From Chryseobacterium sp. UBA6632 (GTDB taxonomy: Bacteria; Bacteroidota; Bacteroidia; Flavobacteriales; Weeksellaceae): DNA of 9,312 bases. A model generated the notes under the pieces. It was not told where the DNA came from. It saw only the letters and a list, made by a program, of their open reading frames with translations, and searched no databases. The position numbers were made by a program, and so were the translations under genes. This document shows, one piece after another, positions 1 through 7,253 of this stretch; within the stretch, counting starts at the first letter, position 1, and each line of letters opens with the position of its first letter. The stretch covers positions 4,324-13,635 of the forward strand of contig DKLU01000494.1 in NCBI GenBank assembly GCA_002455915.1, written 5' to 3'.

Positions 1-849
1 AAATTAATAAAATTCGGAAAACAGGGACAGGAAAAACCAGGAGTCATTATCGGTGAAAAAAGATACGATGTTTCTCATTTGGTAAAAGATTATGATGAAA
101 ACTTCTTTTCCGGTGATGCTTTAGAAAGATTAAAATCTGAAATAAATACACACAATTTACCCGAAATTTCTTCAGAAGAAAGATTGGGAGCCCCTTTGGC
201 AAGGCCTTCTAAAATTATTTGTGTGGGCTTGAACTATAAAGATCACGCGGCAGAAACCAATGCTCCGATTCCACAGGAACCTATCTTGTTTTTTAAGGCG
301 ACTTCGGCGATTGTTGGTCCGAATGATGATTTGATTATCCCTAAAAACAGTACAAAAACTGATTGGGAAGTTGAATTGGCTGTCGTTATTGGAAAAAAAG
401 CAAGTTATGTTTCCGAAGAAAATGCACTTGAGCATGTTGCAGGATATGTTTTGCACAATGATTATAGTGAAAGAGCCTTTCAAATCGAGCGAAACGGACA
501 ATGGGTAAAAGGAAAAAGCTGCGATACGTTTGCGCCGATTGGACCTTTTATTGCGACTCCGGACGAAATTGAAGATGTTCATAATTTACGTCTTTGGTTA
601 AAAGTTAATGGACAAATTTTGCAGGATGGAAATACTTCAAACTTGATTTTCAATATCCCTTTTGTGGTGAGCTATATCAGTCAGTTTATGACCTTGCTTC
701 CGGGTGATGTGATTACAACAGGAACGCCTGCTGGTGTTGGTTTGGGACAAAAACCTAAACCGTGGTATTTAAAAGCGGGAGATGTGGTTGAACTGGGAAT
801 TGACGGTTTGGGAAGCAGTACACAGCACGTAAAAGCGTATGACGAATGA
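1..849 (+). CDS. Fumarylacetoacetate hydrolase family protein, likely 2,4-diketo-3-deoxy-L-fuconate hydrolase (5' end cut by window)
   Basis: The frame is open from base 1, and its first residues (KLIKFGKQGQEKPGVIIG) look like the start of this family directly after the initiator Met, so probably only the start codon is missing. A TTG at position 79 is internal and is not the start. Of 282 visible residues, the FAH fold shows NYKDHAAE (about 77-84), the metal-binding pair E123/E125 in WEVEL, D154 in HNDYSERAF, K171 in VKGKS, and TGTPAGVGLGQKP (about 240-252). Family members are cytosolic, bind Mg2+ or Mn2+, and cleave a C-C bond in a diketo acid. GVGLGQKP followed by YLKAGDVVELGIDGLG is typical of the sugar-acid branch, whose known product in the L-fucose pathway is pyruvate plus L-lactate. 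The downstream mutarotase, lactonase-like gene and SDR support that role. FAH members are often over-annotated, so ureidoglycolate lyase or acylpyruvase activity cannot be excluded. The family is certain; the substrate is inferred. Confidence 0.9.
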   Translation, partial: KLIKFGKQGQEKPGVIIGEKRYDVSHLVKDYDENFFSGDALERLKSEINTHNLPEISSEERLGAPLARPSKIICVGLNYKDHAAETNAPIPQEPILFFKATSAIVGPNDDLIIPKNSTKTDWEVELAVVIGKKASYVSEENALEHVAGYVLHNDYSERAFQIERNGQWVKGKSCDTFAPIGPFIATPDEIEDVHNLRLWLKVNGQILQDGNTSNLIFNIPFVVSYISQFMTLLPGDVITTGTPAGVGLGQKPKPWYLKAGDVVELGIDGLGSSTQHVKAYDE

Positions 850-1175
850 AAAAATTCTGTCTCGCTCTCGATTTGATAGATGACGAAAAACTGATTGCGG
901 AATACGGAAAATATCATCAAAATATCTGGCCAGAAATCAGGAAAAGTATTTTAGATTCGGGGATTACGAATATGGAAATTTATCGTGTTCAAAATCGATT
1001 GATGATGATGATTGAGGCGGATGAAAGTTTTTCTTTTGAAGCTAAAAATGAAGCGGATAAAAACAATTCTAAAGTTCAGGAATGGGAAGAACTGATGTGG
1101 AAATTTCAGCAACAGTTACCCAAATCGAAGACTGGAGAAAAGTGGAAATTGATGGATAAAATATTTTCACTGTAA
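846..1175 (+). CDS. L-rhamnose/L-fucose mutarotase (RhaM, DUF718 family)
   Basis: This 109-residue protein has the usual length for the family. It shows the conserved block YHQNIWPE (residues 23-30, with H24 as the expected catalytic His), EIYR (44-47), and a Trp-rich C-terminal half (W80, W85, W100). Family members are small cytosolic alpha/beta-barrel dimers that interconvert the alpha and beta anomers of L-rhamnose or L-fucose, so that the correct anomer reaches the next enzyme. The start codon overlaps the stop of the upstream gene as ATGA (846-849), so the two are almost certainly translationally coupled and co-transcribed. Given the fucose-type neighbours, L-fucose is a likely substrate, but the family does not reveal this by itself. 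It is unrelated to the FucU/RbsD mutarotase fold, so I give no gene symbol. Confidence 0.9.
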   Translation: MKKFCLALDLIDDEKLIAEYGKYHQNIWPEIRKSILDSGITNMEIYRVQNRLMMMIEADESFSFEAKNEADKNNSKVQEWEELMWKFQQQLPKSKTGEKWKLMDKIFSL

Positions 1176-1195
1176 ATTTTTGAATGTATAATTTT

Positions 1196-1340
1196 TTAAC
1201 CGCAAAAGATTCAAAAGATAAGGATTGAGAAAATAGAATTTCAAAAGTTTACAAAAATGTAAAAATTTGTTATCAATTGTTTTGCTAACTTTTGATTATC
1301 TAAAAACATCAGAAAAATCTTTTGCCTCTTTTGCGGTAAA
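1196..1340. repeat. 145-bp palindromic element with 24-nt terminal inverted repeats
   Basis: This element fills most of the 217-base gap between the mutarotase and amidohydrolase genes. The left arm (1196-1219) matches the reverse complement of the right arm (1317-1340) at 21 of 24 positions; its core is ACCGCAAAAGA, a two-base mismatch, then CAAAAGAT. Nested inside is a perfect 9-bp inverted repeat, TCAAAAGTT (1241-1249) with AACTTTTGA (1287-1295). Inside that is ACAAA/TTTGT (1251-1255 and 1266-1270). A single strand could fold into one long interrupted hairpin. It encodes no protein. It resembles a MITE or a dispersed palindromic repeat; I see no clear target-site duplication. The remaining bases of the gap (1341-1392) are AT-rich and show no promoter I can defend. 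Confidence 0.75.
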
Positions 1341-1392
1341 TATAATTTTATCACACAATATTTCACATTTTAATTCAACAAAAATTAATTAA

Positions 1393-2217
1393 ATGATTAT
1401 TGATTCTCACCTACATTTTTGGAAGTTTGATCCGATTCGTGATACTTGGATTACAAGTGAAATGACTGCAATTCGGAGAGATTTTTTGCCAGAAGATTTT
1501 TCGTTTTATTTAAATGAAAATCAGGTGGAAGGTTGCATTGCGGTTCAGGCAGATCAAAGTGATGAGGAGACTTCTTTTTTGTTGAATTTAGCGAAAGAAA
1601 ATCCTTTTATCAAAGGAATTGTCGGTTGGATTGATTTGACTTCCGAAAAATTGGAAGAATCGCTTCAAAAGTATCAGTTTGAAAAATTAATTAAAGGTTT
1701 CAGGCATATTTCAGAAGGTGAAGAAATGGGATTTTTATTGCAAGAAAATGTATTGAATGGAATCAAAAAACTTCATCAGTTCAATTATACTTTTGATATT
1801 TTGTTAAGGCAACATCAACTTTTGGATGCTGTAAAGCTTACGGAAAAATTACCTAATCAACCTTTCATTTTAGATCATTGCGGAAAACCAGATTTGAAAA
1901 CGAATGATCTAAAAGACTGGAAATCGAATATATCAGAATTAGCGAAAAATCCGAATATGTATTGTAAAATCTCCGGACTTTTAACGCAAGGAAATTGGAA
2001 TTTGATTGAGGAAAAATTAATTTTTGAAACTTTAGATTTTGTGTTTTCTGAGTTCGGAATTAGGAGATTGGTTTTCGGAAGTGATTGGCCTGTAATGTTA
2101 TTGGGCGGAAATTACACATTGTGGTTGGAATTGATTTCAAAATATCTAACTCAATTTTCTAAGGAAGAACAGGAACTTTTTTTCTTTGGAAATGCTGTGA
2201 AATTTTACAATTTATAA
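1393..2217 (+). CDS. Amidohydrolase family protein, likely L-fuconolactonase (sugar lactone hydrolase)
   Basis: The 274-residue protein is a complete amidohydrolase_2-type TIM barrel. It opens with the metal-site HxH motif in DSHLHFW (H6, H8), followed by GFRH (102-105), ILDHCGKP (159-166, H162), CKISGL (191-196) and the catalytic Asp in VFGSDWPV (D231). This set and length match the COG3618 lactonases, which include L-fuconolactonase, 4-sulfomuconolactonase and 2-pyrone-4,6-dicarboxylate hydrolase relatives. These are cytosolic enzymes that open a lactone ring to the free acid. Next to a mutarotase, a fucose-dehydrogenase-like SDR and a diketo-fuconate-hydrolase-like gene, L-fucono-1,5-lactone is the most likely substrate. 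The ATG at 1393 leaves the HxH motif at its usual distance from the N-terminus. No Shine-Dalgarno is present, as is usual for Bacteroidota; the upstream bases are A-rich. The family is secure; the substrate comes from context. Confidence 0.88.
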   Translation: MIIDSHLHFWKFDPIRDTWITSEMTAIRRDFLPEDFSFYLNENQVEGCIAVQADQSDEETSFLLNLAKENPFIKGIVGWIDLTSEKLEESLQKYQFEKLIKGFRHISEGEEMGFLLQENVLNGIKKLHQFNYTFDILLRQHQLLDAVKLTEKLPNQPFILDHCGKPDLKTNDLKDWKSNISELAKNPNMYCKISGLLTQGNWNLIEEKLIFETLDFVFSEFGIRRLVFGSDWPVMLLGGNYTLWLELISKYLTQFSKEEQELFFFGNAVKFYNL

Positions 2218-2426
2218 TTAACCACATGAGTCACATTAGATTTAAGTTAAATACTTTGAGAATATTTAGAACACATAAGTTTTTAAAAATCTTTGATTTT
2301 TAATTTGAAAATACAGTATAATAAAAAAACCTTTGAGAGCTTTTTTAAGTGAAATGCCTTTGCGAACTTAAAAACAGTTAGTAGTCAAAAAAACTTTGCG
2401 CTCTTTGCGTTTAAAAAAACAAAAAC
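2218..2426. repeat. Gene-free spacer that looks like an eroded dispersed intergenic repeat
   Basis: This 209-base gap before the dehydrogenase gene holds no ORF. It begins directly after the upstream stop with an ACCACATGAGTCACATTAGA-type sequence and an AACACATAAG repeat-like stretch (about 2270-2279). It ends in three copies of CTTTGCG (2358-2364, 2394-2400, 2403-2409). The last part, CTTTGCGCTCTTTGCGTTTA, resembles the right arm of the element at 1196-1340 (CTTTTGCCTCTTTTGCGGTA). From memory, ACCACAT- and CTTTGCG-rich spacers are common in Chryseobacterium-like genomes, but I cannot confirm copy number here. The boundaries are approximate. Any promoter for the downstream gene should lie in this spacer, but I do not see a convincing TAnnTTTG box. 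Confidence 0.45.
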
Positions 2427-3209
2427 ATGAATTTAAATTTAGATAATAAAATAATCATAGTAAGCGGTGGTGCAAAAGGTATCGGAAACGGTATTGCTAA
2501 AATCTTAGCCGAAGAAAAAGCTTTCCCAATCATCATCGGAAGAAACGAAGAAGATAACAAAAAAGCAGTTCAGGAAATCATTAATAATGGTGGAAAAGCA
2601 GATTTTGTAACTGCTGAACTTTCTCAACCCGAAGAATGTAAAAAAGCCATTGGTGAAGTGGTAAAAAAATATGGGAAAATTGATGGAATCGTCAATAACG
2701 CTGGAGTCAATGACGGTGTTGGTTTGGAAAACGGTTCGTATGAAGGATTTATGGCTTCTTATCACAAAAATGTGGTGCATTATTATCTTTTGGTTTATCA
2801 TGCACTTCCCTATTTGAAGGAAAATAAAGGTTCGATTGTTAATATTGGAAGTAAAACTGCCGAAACCGGACAAGGCGGAACTTCAGGGTATGCCGCAGCA
2901 AACGGTGCAAGAAATGCTTTAACAAGAGAATGGGCGGTAGAACTTTTACCTTACAATATTCGTGTGAATGCTGTGATTGTTGCAGAAGCATGGACTCCGC
3001 TTTACCAATCTTGGATTTCTACTTTTGAAAATCCGGAAGAAAAACTGAAAACGATTACTTCCAAAATTCCTTTAGAAAACAGAATGACCACTTCAGAAGA
3101 AATTGCGAATATGGTTGCGTTTTTGTTATCTGAAAAATCTTCGCATACAACAGGACAATTGATTCATGTAGATGGTGGATATGTGCATTTGGATAGGAGT
3201 TTGGGATAA
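2427..3209 (+). CDS. Short-chain dehydrogenase/reductase, L-fucose dehydrogenase-like, catalytic Lys replaced by Asn
   Basis: The 260-residue protein is a classical-length SDR with a Rossmann fold. The cofactor loop is SGGAKGIG (13-20), and NNAG lies at 90-93. The active-site Asn is at N115, Ser at S142 and Tyr at Y155, and the C-terminal HVDGGY is at 247-252. The usual YxxxK reads YAAAN: position 159 is Asn (codon AAC, 2901-2903). After the second beta strand there is IGRN with no acidic residue, which in SDRs hints at NADP preference. The region VAEAWTPLYQSW (185-196) resembles sugar-oxidising SDRs such as L-fucose dehydrogenase as I remember them. Together with the mutarotase and lactonase genes, oxidation of L-fucose (or a related sugar) at C1 to the lactone is the most likely role. 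2-Keto-3-deoxy-L-fuconate dehydrogenase is an alternative. The ATG at 2427 is the only good start and follows an A-rich leader. The frame is intact, so it is not a pseudogene in the simple sense. Confidence 0.87.
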   Translation: MNLNLDNKIIIVSGGAKGIGNGIAKILAEEKAFPIIIGRNEEDNKKAVQEIINNGGKADFVTAELSQPEECKKAIGEVVKKYGKIDGIVNNAGVNDGVGLENGSYEGFMASYHKNVVHYYLLVYHALPYLKENKGSIVNIGSKTAETGQGGTSGYAAANGARNALTREWAVELLPYNIRVNAVIVAEAWTPLYQSWISTFENPEEKLKTITSKIPLENRMTTSEEIANMVAFLLSEKSSHTTGQLIHVDGGYVHLDRSLG

Positions 3210-3246
3210 AAATGACTTTAGTTTTATTTAAATTAAAAGAAATTTA

Positions 3247-3254
3247 TAAATTTG
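3247..3254 (+). promoter_or_regulatory. Possible Bacteroidota -7 box (TAnnTTTG) upstream of the toxin-antitoxin pair
   Basis: TAAATTTG matches the known Bacteroidota -7 consensus TAnnTTTG exactly and lies 15 bases before the antitoxin ATG. The matching -33 TTTG element is weak: only a TTAG-like sequence is found near 3218-3221. In such AT-rich DNA a chance match is easy. If used, the leader would be very short. Confidence 0.3.
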
Positions 3255-3269
3255 TTTAAAACAAAAAAG

Positions 3270-3500
3270 ATGGAATCTGCTACATTAAAAAACATCAACA
3301 AAATTCTTAAGGATGCTCCAGAAAATATTTTGGAGAGAATCTTAGGGTATATCGAAGGAATTTTAGAAGAAGAAAATACTGATTTTAAACTTTCAGATGA
3401 GCAAAAAGAAAGTCTTCGTGAAATAAAAAAAAGATCCTACGAGCAACATACAGAAATTGATATTTTTCTTAATGAAATGAATTCAAAATATAGCATTTAA
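3270..3500 (+). CDS. Small type II antitoxin of a RelE/ParE-type module
   Basis: This 76-residue acidic-to-neutral protein has an N-terminal helical part (about residues 5-35, ILKDAPENILERILGYIEG), a linker rich in Glu, and a C-terminal part LSDEQKESLREIKKRSYEQH followed by TEIDIFLNEMNSKY. This layout is typical of small Bacteroidota antitoxins paired with RelE/ParE toxins. The antitoxin should bind and neutralise the toxin through its C-terminal half and may repress its own promoter. I see no clear ribbon-helix-helix motif, so the DNA-binding mode is not evident. ATG 3270 is preferred over an in-frame TTG at 3252, which would add six residues (MFKTKK) overlapping the likely promoter. The 3' end overlaps the toxin frame by about 11 bases, the classic arrangement for co-translation. 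The gene lies 60 bases after the dehydrogenase and is unrelated to sugar metabolism. Confidence 0.8.
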   Translation: MESATLKNINKILKDAPENILERILGYIEGILEEENTDFKLSDEQKESLREIKKRSYEQHTEIDIFLNEMNSKYSI

Positions 3501-3783
3501 GATTATCATTTCTGATGAAGCAAAAGCAGATATTGAACACCCCTATCTTTACTATAAAACTAAAGCCACTAAAAAAATAGCCGATAATTTTTTCAGAGAT
3601 TTTAAATCTAGTTTAAATACTATTTCTAAAAATCCTTATTTTAAAATTTGGTTTGAGGATTTTCATGGAAAATTAATGAAAAAATATCCATTTCTGATAT
3701 TTTACACAATTGATAAAGATGCTAAAATCATTGTGGTTGCAAGAGTTTTTCATAGCTCGCAAAATCCTGAAAAGTATCCCTAA
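3490..3783 (+). CDS. RelE/ParE-family toxin, intact frame but no standard start codon (ATA at the expected ATG)
   Basis: Translating from 3490 gives about 97 residues without a stop: (I)AFKIIISDEAKADIE at the start, a lysine-rich middle, FHGKLMKKYPFLIFYTID (about 58-75), and the typical family ending VARVFHSSQNPEKYP (83-97). This is a full-length ParE/RelE-like toxin, expected to act in the cytosol on gyrase or on mRNA; the sequence does not tell which. The frame begins after a TGA at 3478-3480 and reads ATT CAA AAT ATA GCA TTT AAG. No ATG, GTG or TTG occurs before Met63 (3676), which would remove most of the protein. In relatives as I recall them the start is ATG GCA TTT AAG, so a single G-to-A change at 3492 would explain it. 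It may be translated poorly from ATA or ATT by coupling to the overlapping antitoxin, or it may be silenced. The lack of any other lesion argues for use or for a recent change. The 3490 start is inferred; 3481 (ATT) is the other option. Confidence 0.78.
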   Translation: MAFKIIISDEAKADIEHPYLYYKTKATKKIADNFFRDFKSSLNTISKNPYFKIWFEDFHGKLMKKYPFLIFYTIDKDAKIIVVARVFHSSQNPEKYP

Positions 3784-3787
3784 AATT

Positions 3788-3960
3788 CTTTTGTCTTGAA
3801 ACAAAAGAACAAAAGTTCAAGACTTGGAAACTTCCACTAAAAATTAAAATTCAATCATAAAATTCTTAAAACTTGCGCGAATCGAACATTTGTCTTTTGA
3901 TTGAACATTTGCCTCGCGCTTCGAACAGTGAGAATTTTTTAACAGATTAATTTTTAATTT
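3788..3960. repeat. Palindrome-rich spacer between the toxin and carB
   Basis: The 262-base gap between the convergent toxin and carB genes holds no ORF. Just after the toxin stop is a perfect 8-bp inverted repeat, GTCTTGAA (3793-3800) with TTCAAGAC (3816-3823). Competing with it is TCTTTTGT/ACAAAAGA (3788-3795 and 3801-3808). Farther on, nested arms AAAATTCT (3859-3866) / AGAATTTT (3931-3938) enclose GCGCGA (3875-3880) / TCGCGC (3914-3919), and GAACATTTG occurs twice (3884-3892 and 3903-3911). AT-rich flanks (about 3839-3851 and 3948-3960) are also roughly complementary. It looks like a dispersed repeat of the ACAAAAGAACAAAAGTTCAAGA type that I associate with Flavobacteriia. No hairpin here is followed by a T-run on the plus strand, so it is not an obvious terminator for the toxin operon. 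Confidence 0.5.
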
Positions 3961-3987
3961 TCTTAACGCTTCATTTTCCTATGTCGT

Positions 3988-4021
3988 AAAAACAAAAAAA
4001 CGCACCTCAAAAGAGATGCGT
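3988..4021 (-). terminator. Rho-independent terminator of the pyrB-carA-carB operon
   Basis: Read on the minus strand, the sequence is a 9-bp stem ACGCATCTC / GAGGTGCGT with a TTTT loop (4013-4021 pairs with 4000-4008). One pair is a U-G wobble. The stem runs into a seven-T tract (4000-3994), then GTTTTT. It starts 25 bases after the carB stop. On the plus strand the wobble becomes an A-C mismatch and there is no T-run after the stem, so it works mainly for the minus-strand operon. Confidence 0.87.
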
Positions 4022-4045
4022 GTTAAAAATATCTTAATCCGAAAA

Positions 4046-7000
4046 CTACATCGTTTCCATTTTGAAACTCATGCTTTCAAGAACTTTCAAGATTGCTTCA
4101 ACTGTATCCATTGATGTTAAACAAGGAACACCATTTTCCACACTCATTCTTCTGATCTGGAAACCGTCTCTTTCGGCTTGTTTCCCTTTCGTAGTCGTGT
4201 TTACAACGTACTGAACTTTGCCTTTCTGGATCAAATCGATAAGATTTACATTATCTTCATCTATTTTATATCCGATTTTGCAAGGAATTCCTTTTTCTTC
4301 GAAGAATTTTGCCGTTCCTTCCGTTGCCCAGATTCTGAAACCAACTTCATGGAATCTTGCCGCCAAATCTGCCGCTTCCTGCTTGTGCTTATCTGCAACT
4401 GTGAACAAGATCGAACCGTGAGTAGGAAGTTTCATTCCTGCAGCAACCAAACCTTTGTAAAGTGCTTTTTCCAGCGTTGTATCTTTCCCCATAACCTCTC
4501 CTGTAGACTTCATTTCCGGGCCTAAAGAGATGTCAACTTTCGTTAATTTAGAGAAAGAGAATACAGGAACTTTTACAAAAACACCTTCTTTGTTCGGAAC
4601 CAATCCGCTTTCGTAGCCTAAATCTTTCAGTTTCTGACCTAAAATAGCTTTTGTAGCCAGGTTTGCCATCGGAACATCTGTAATTTTAGATAAAAATGGA
4701 ACCGTTCTCGATGAACGTGGGTTTACTTCGATTACATACACATTTCCATCAAAAAGAACGTATTGGATGTTCATTAATCCAATTACTTTTAGTCCTTTTG
4801 CTAATCTTTTAGTATAATCTACCAAAGTATCAACCTCACTTTGTGAAATATTTTGTGGCGGATACACGGCAATCGAGTCTCCGGAGTGAACTCCCGCTCT
4901 TTCGATGTGCTCCATAATTCCAGGAATTACCACTGTTTCACCGTCGCAAATGGCATCAACTTCGATTTCTTTTCCAACCATGTATCTGTCGACCAAAACA
5001 GGGTGTTCCGGGCTTGCGTCTACCGCAAACTCCATGTAATGAGCCAATTCTGCTTCGGTATACACAATTTCCATCGCTCTACCTCCCAAAACGTAGCTTG
5101 GGCGAACCAACACCGGATAACCGATTTCGTTGGCAATTTTTATCGCTTCTTCTTTTGAAGTTGAAGTTTTTCCTAAAGGTTGAGGAATTCCCATTTCCTG
5201 AAGGGCTTTTTCGAACTTATCTCTGTTTTCAGCTCTATCTAAATCTTCCAAAGAAGTTCCTAAAATCTGAACTCCGTGAGAAGCCAATTTATCTGCTAAG
5301 TTAATCGCCGTTTGTCCACCAAACTGAACCACAACTCCTTTTGGTTTTTCAAGATCGATGATGTTCATTACATCTTCTTCCGTTAAAGGCTCGAAGTATA
5401 ATTTATCTGAAATCGAAAAGTCTGTAGAAACCGTTTCAGGGTTATTGTTGATGATAATCGCTTCGTAACCCATCTCTTTGATTGCCCAAACTGAGTGAAC
5501 TGTCGCGTAATCAAACTCAACACCTTGTCCGATTCTGATTGGTCCAGAGCCTAGAACAATGATTTTTTCTTTATCAGAAGCAACACTTTCGTTTTCTTCT
5601 TCGTAAGTTCCGTAGAAATATGGGGTTTCAGATTCGAATTCTGCTGCACAAGTGTCTACCATTTTGTAAACCGGCATTACTCCATTTTCTTTTCTGAAAT
5701 TGAAAACTTCACGCTCCGTTACGTTCCAAAGAACCGCAATGTTTACATCTGCGAAACCTAATTTTTTAGCTTCTAATACAATTTCTTTATTGAATTTATT
5801 TTCAGCAATTGTCTTTTCGAAATCAATTAATTTCTTAATTTTCCAGATGAAGAATTTATCGATTTTACTCCATTCTACGATTTGTTCCCAATCGTATCCT
5901 CTTCTTAAAGCATCACCGATGATGAATAATCTTTCGTCATCACACACTCTGATTCTTCTTTCGATTTCTTCAGCTGTTAAAGCTGCAGCTTGTTTAGTTT
6001 TTAAACCAATATGTCTGATTCCCGTTTCTAATGAACGGATGGCTTTCTGTAAAGATTCTTCGAAATTTCTTCCGATTGCCATTACTTCACCCGTTGCTTT
6101 CATCTGAGTTGATAACCTTCTGTCCGCAGTTTCGAATTTATCGAAGGGGAATCTTGGGAATTTAGTTACAACATAATCCAAAGCTGGTTCGAAACAAGCG
6201 TAAGTCTTTCCTGTAACCGGATTCATGATTTCATCTAAAGTTAATCCTACAGCGATTTTAGCAGCGATTTTAGCAATCGGATAACCTGTTGCTTTTGATG
6301 CTAACGCTGATGAACGGGAAACTCTCGGGTTTACTTCGATGATATAATAATCAAATGAATGCGGGTCTAACGCCAACTGTACGTTACATCCCCCTTCAAT
6401 TCCTAATGCTCTGATGATTTTTAGTGAAGCATTTCTCAACAACTGATATTCTCTGTCTGAGAGCGTCTGAGAAGGCGCCACAACGATTGAATCTCCTGTG
6501 TGAACTCCAACCGGATCTATATTTTCCATGTTACAAACCACAATTGCGTTGTCGTTTGCATCACGCATTACTTCGTACTCAATTTCTTTGAAACCTGCGA
6601 TTGATTTTTCAATTAAACACTGCGTTACCGGACTGTGTTTTAATCCTAATTCAGCAATTTCTCTTAATTCAACCTCGTTGGAAGCGATACCTCCTCCTGT
6701 TCCCCCCATTGTAAAGGCAGGACGAACAATGACAGGATAACCGATATTGTCCGCGAAATTCAAAGCTCCTTCTACCGTGTTTACGATGTCAGATTCCGGA
6801 ACTGGTTCGTTTAATTCTCTCATCAGTTCACGGAACAAATCTCTATCTTCCGCTCTGTTGATGGCTGATAGTTTAGTTCCCAACACTTCAACTTTGCATT
6901 CTTCAAGAATCCCTGATTTTTCTAACTCTACCGCCATGTTCAGACCAGTTTGTCCACCCAAAGTAGGTAAAAGCGCGTCTGGACGCTCTTTTCTGATGAT

Positions 7001-7225
7001 ATGACTTACAAACTGAAGTGAAATCGGCTCGATGTAAACTTTATCTGCGATTTCAACATCCGTCATAATCGTTGCAGGGTTTGAGTTAATCAAAATTACC
7101 TTGTAGCCTTCTTCCTTCAAAGACAGACAAGCCTGCGTTCCTGCGTAATCAAATTCTGCCGCTTGACCGATGATGATTGGACCTGAACCGATTACTAAAA
7201 TTGTTTTTATGTCGTTTCTTTTCAT
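4046..7225 (-). CDS. carB: Carbamoyl-phosphate synthase large subunit
   Basis: The 1059-residue protein is full length for the family. It contains two homologous halves, each a pre-ATP-grasp plus ATP-grasp unit. The first opens with [20 protein letters not shown] (11-30), followed by GGQTG (90-94), [14 protein letters not shown] (167-180) and [12 protein letters not shown] (295-306). The second opens with [19 protein letters not shown] from 557, followed by [15 protein letters not shown] and [14 protein letters not shown]. An oligomerisation region lies between them, and the last 130 or so residues form an MGS-like allosteric domain ([27 protein letters not shown]). It makes carbamoyl phosphate from bicarbonate, two ATP and ammonia channelled from CarA, for pyrimidine and arginine synthesis in the cytosol. 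The ATG is preceded by an A/T-rich leader; AAGGAT about 10 bases upstream is at best a weak ribosome site. It is the last gene of the operon, ending before a clear terminator. No key motif is missing. Confidence 0.98.
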   Translation of the reverse strand: MKRNDIKTILVIGSGPIIIGQAAEFDYAGTQACLSLKEEGYKVILINSNPATIMTDVEIADKVYIEPISLQFVSHIIRKERPDALLPTLGGQTGLNMAVELEKSGILEECKVEVLGTKLSAINRAEDRDLFRELMRELNEPVPESDIVNTVEGALNFADNIGYPVIVRPAFTMGGTGGGIASNEVELREIAELGLKHSPVTQCLIEKSIAGFKEIEYEVMRDANDNAIVVCNMENIDPVGVHTGDSIVVAPSQTLSDREYQLLRNASLKIIRALGIEGGCNVQLALDPHSFDYYIIEVNPRVSRSSALASKATGYPIAKIAAKIAVGLTLDEIMNPVTGKTYACFEPALDYVVTKFPRFPFDKFETADRRLSTQMKATGEVMAIGRNFEESLQKAIRSLETGIRHIGLKTKQAAALTAEEIERRIRVCDDERLFIIGDALRRGYDWEQIVEWSKIDKFFIWKIKKLIDFEKTIAENKFNKEIVLEAKKLGFADVNIAVLWNVTEREVFNFRKENGVMPVYKMVDTCAAEFESETPYFYGTYEEENESVASDKEKIIVLGSGPIRIGQGVEFDYATVHSVWAIKEMGYEAIIINNNPETVSTDFSISDKLYFEPLTEEDVMNIIDLEKPKGVVVQFGGQTAINLADKLASHGVQILGTSLEDLDRAENRDKFEKALQEMGIPQPLGKTSTSKEEAIKIANEIGYPVLVRPSYVLGGRAMEIVYTEAELAHYMEFAVDASPEHPVLVDRYMVGKEIEVDAICDGETVVIPGIMEHIERAGVHSGDSIAVYPPQNISQSEVDTLVDYTKRLAKGLKVIGLMNIQYVLFDGNVYVIEVNPRSSRTVPFLSKITDVPMANLATKAILGQKLKDLGYESGLVPNKEGVFVKVPVFSFSKLTKVDISLGPEMKSTGEVMGKDTTLEKALYKGLVAAGMKLPTHGSILFTVADKHKQEAADLAARFHEVGFRIWATEGTAKFFEEKGIPCKIGYKIDEDNVNLIDLIQKGKVQYVVNTTTKGKQAERDGFQIRRMSVENGVPCLTSMDTVEAILKVLESMSFKMETM

Positions 7226-7253
7226 TTTTAAATTTATCCTTTTTGTTAGTTTT

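Noticed and set aside
79..81. TTG as the start of the FAH-family gene
   Set aside because: The frame is open to base 1, and the upstream residues (KLIKFGKQGQEKPGVIIG) match the normal N-terminus of the family, so the TTG is internal.
172..920. Minus-strand open frames over the FAH-family gene
   Set aside because: They are shadows of a clear coding region, with Asn/Arg/Phe-rich translations lacking any domain.
2358..2409. CRISPR-like array from the repeated CTTTGCG units
   Set aside because: The units are only 7 bases long with uneven spacing (29 and 2 bases), and no cas genes are present.
2505..2873. Minus-strand open frame over the dehydrogenase gene
   Set aside because: It is a shadow frame rich in Phe and Ile that lies entirely within a conserved SDR; nothing supports its expression.
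3252..3269. TTG start that lengthens the antitoxin by six residues
   Set aside because: An ATG lies at 3270, the extra residues are low-complexity, and the TTG overlaps the only plausible -7 promoter box.
3472..3500. Stop-codon readthrough (for example selenocysteine at TGA 3478-3480) giving the toxin an ATG start at 3472
   Set aside because: There is no sign of a SECIS-like hairpin just downstream, and the toxin family does not use such a residue. ATA initiation or a point mutation is simpler.
4178..7004. Several plus-strand open frames inside carB
   Set aside because: They are antisense to a fully conserved enzyme, have low-complexity Ser/Phe/Ile-rich translations, and show no recognisable family.
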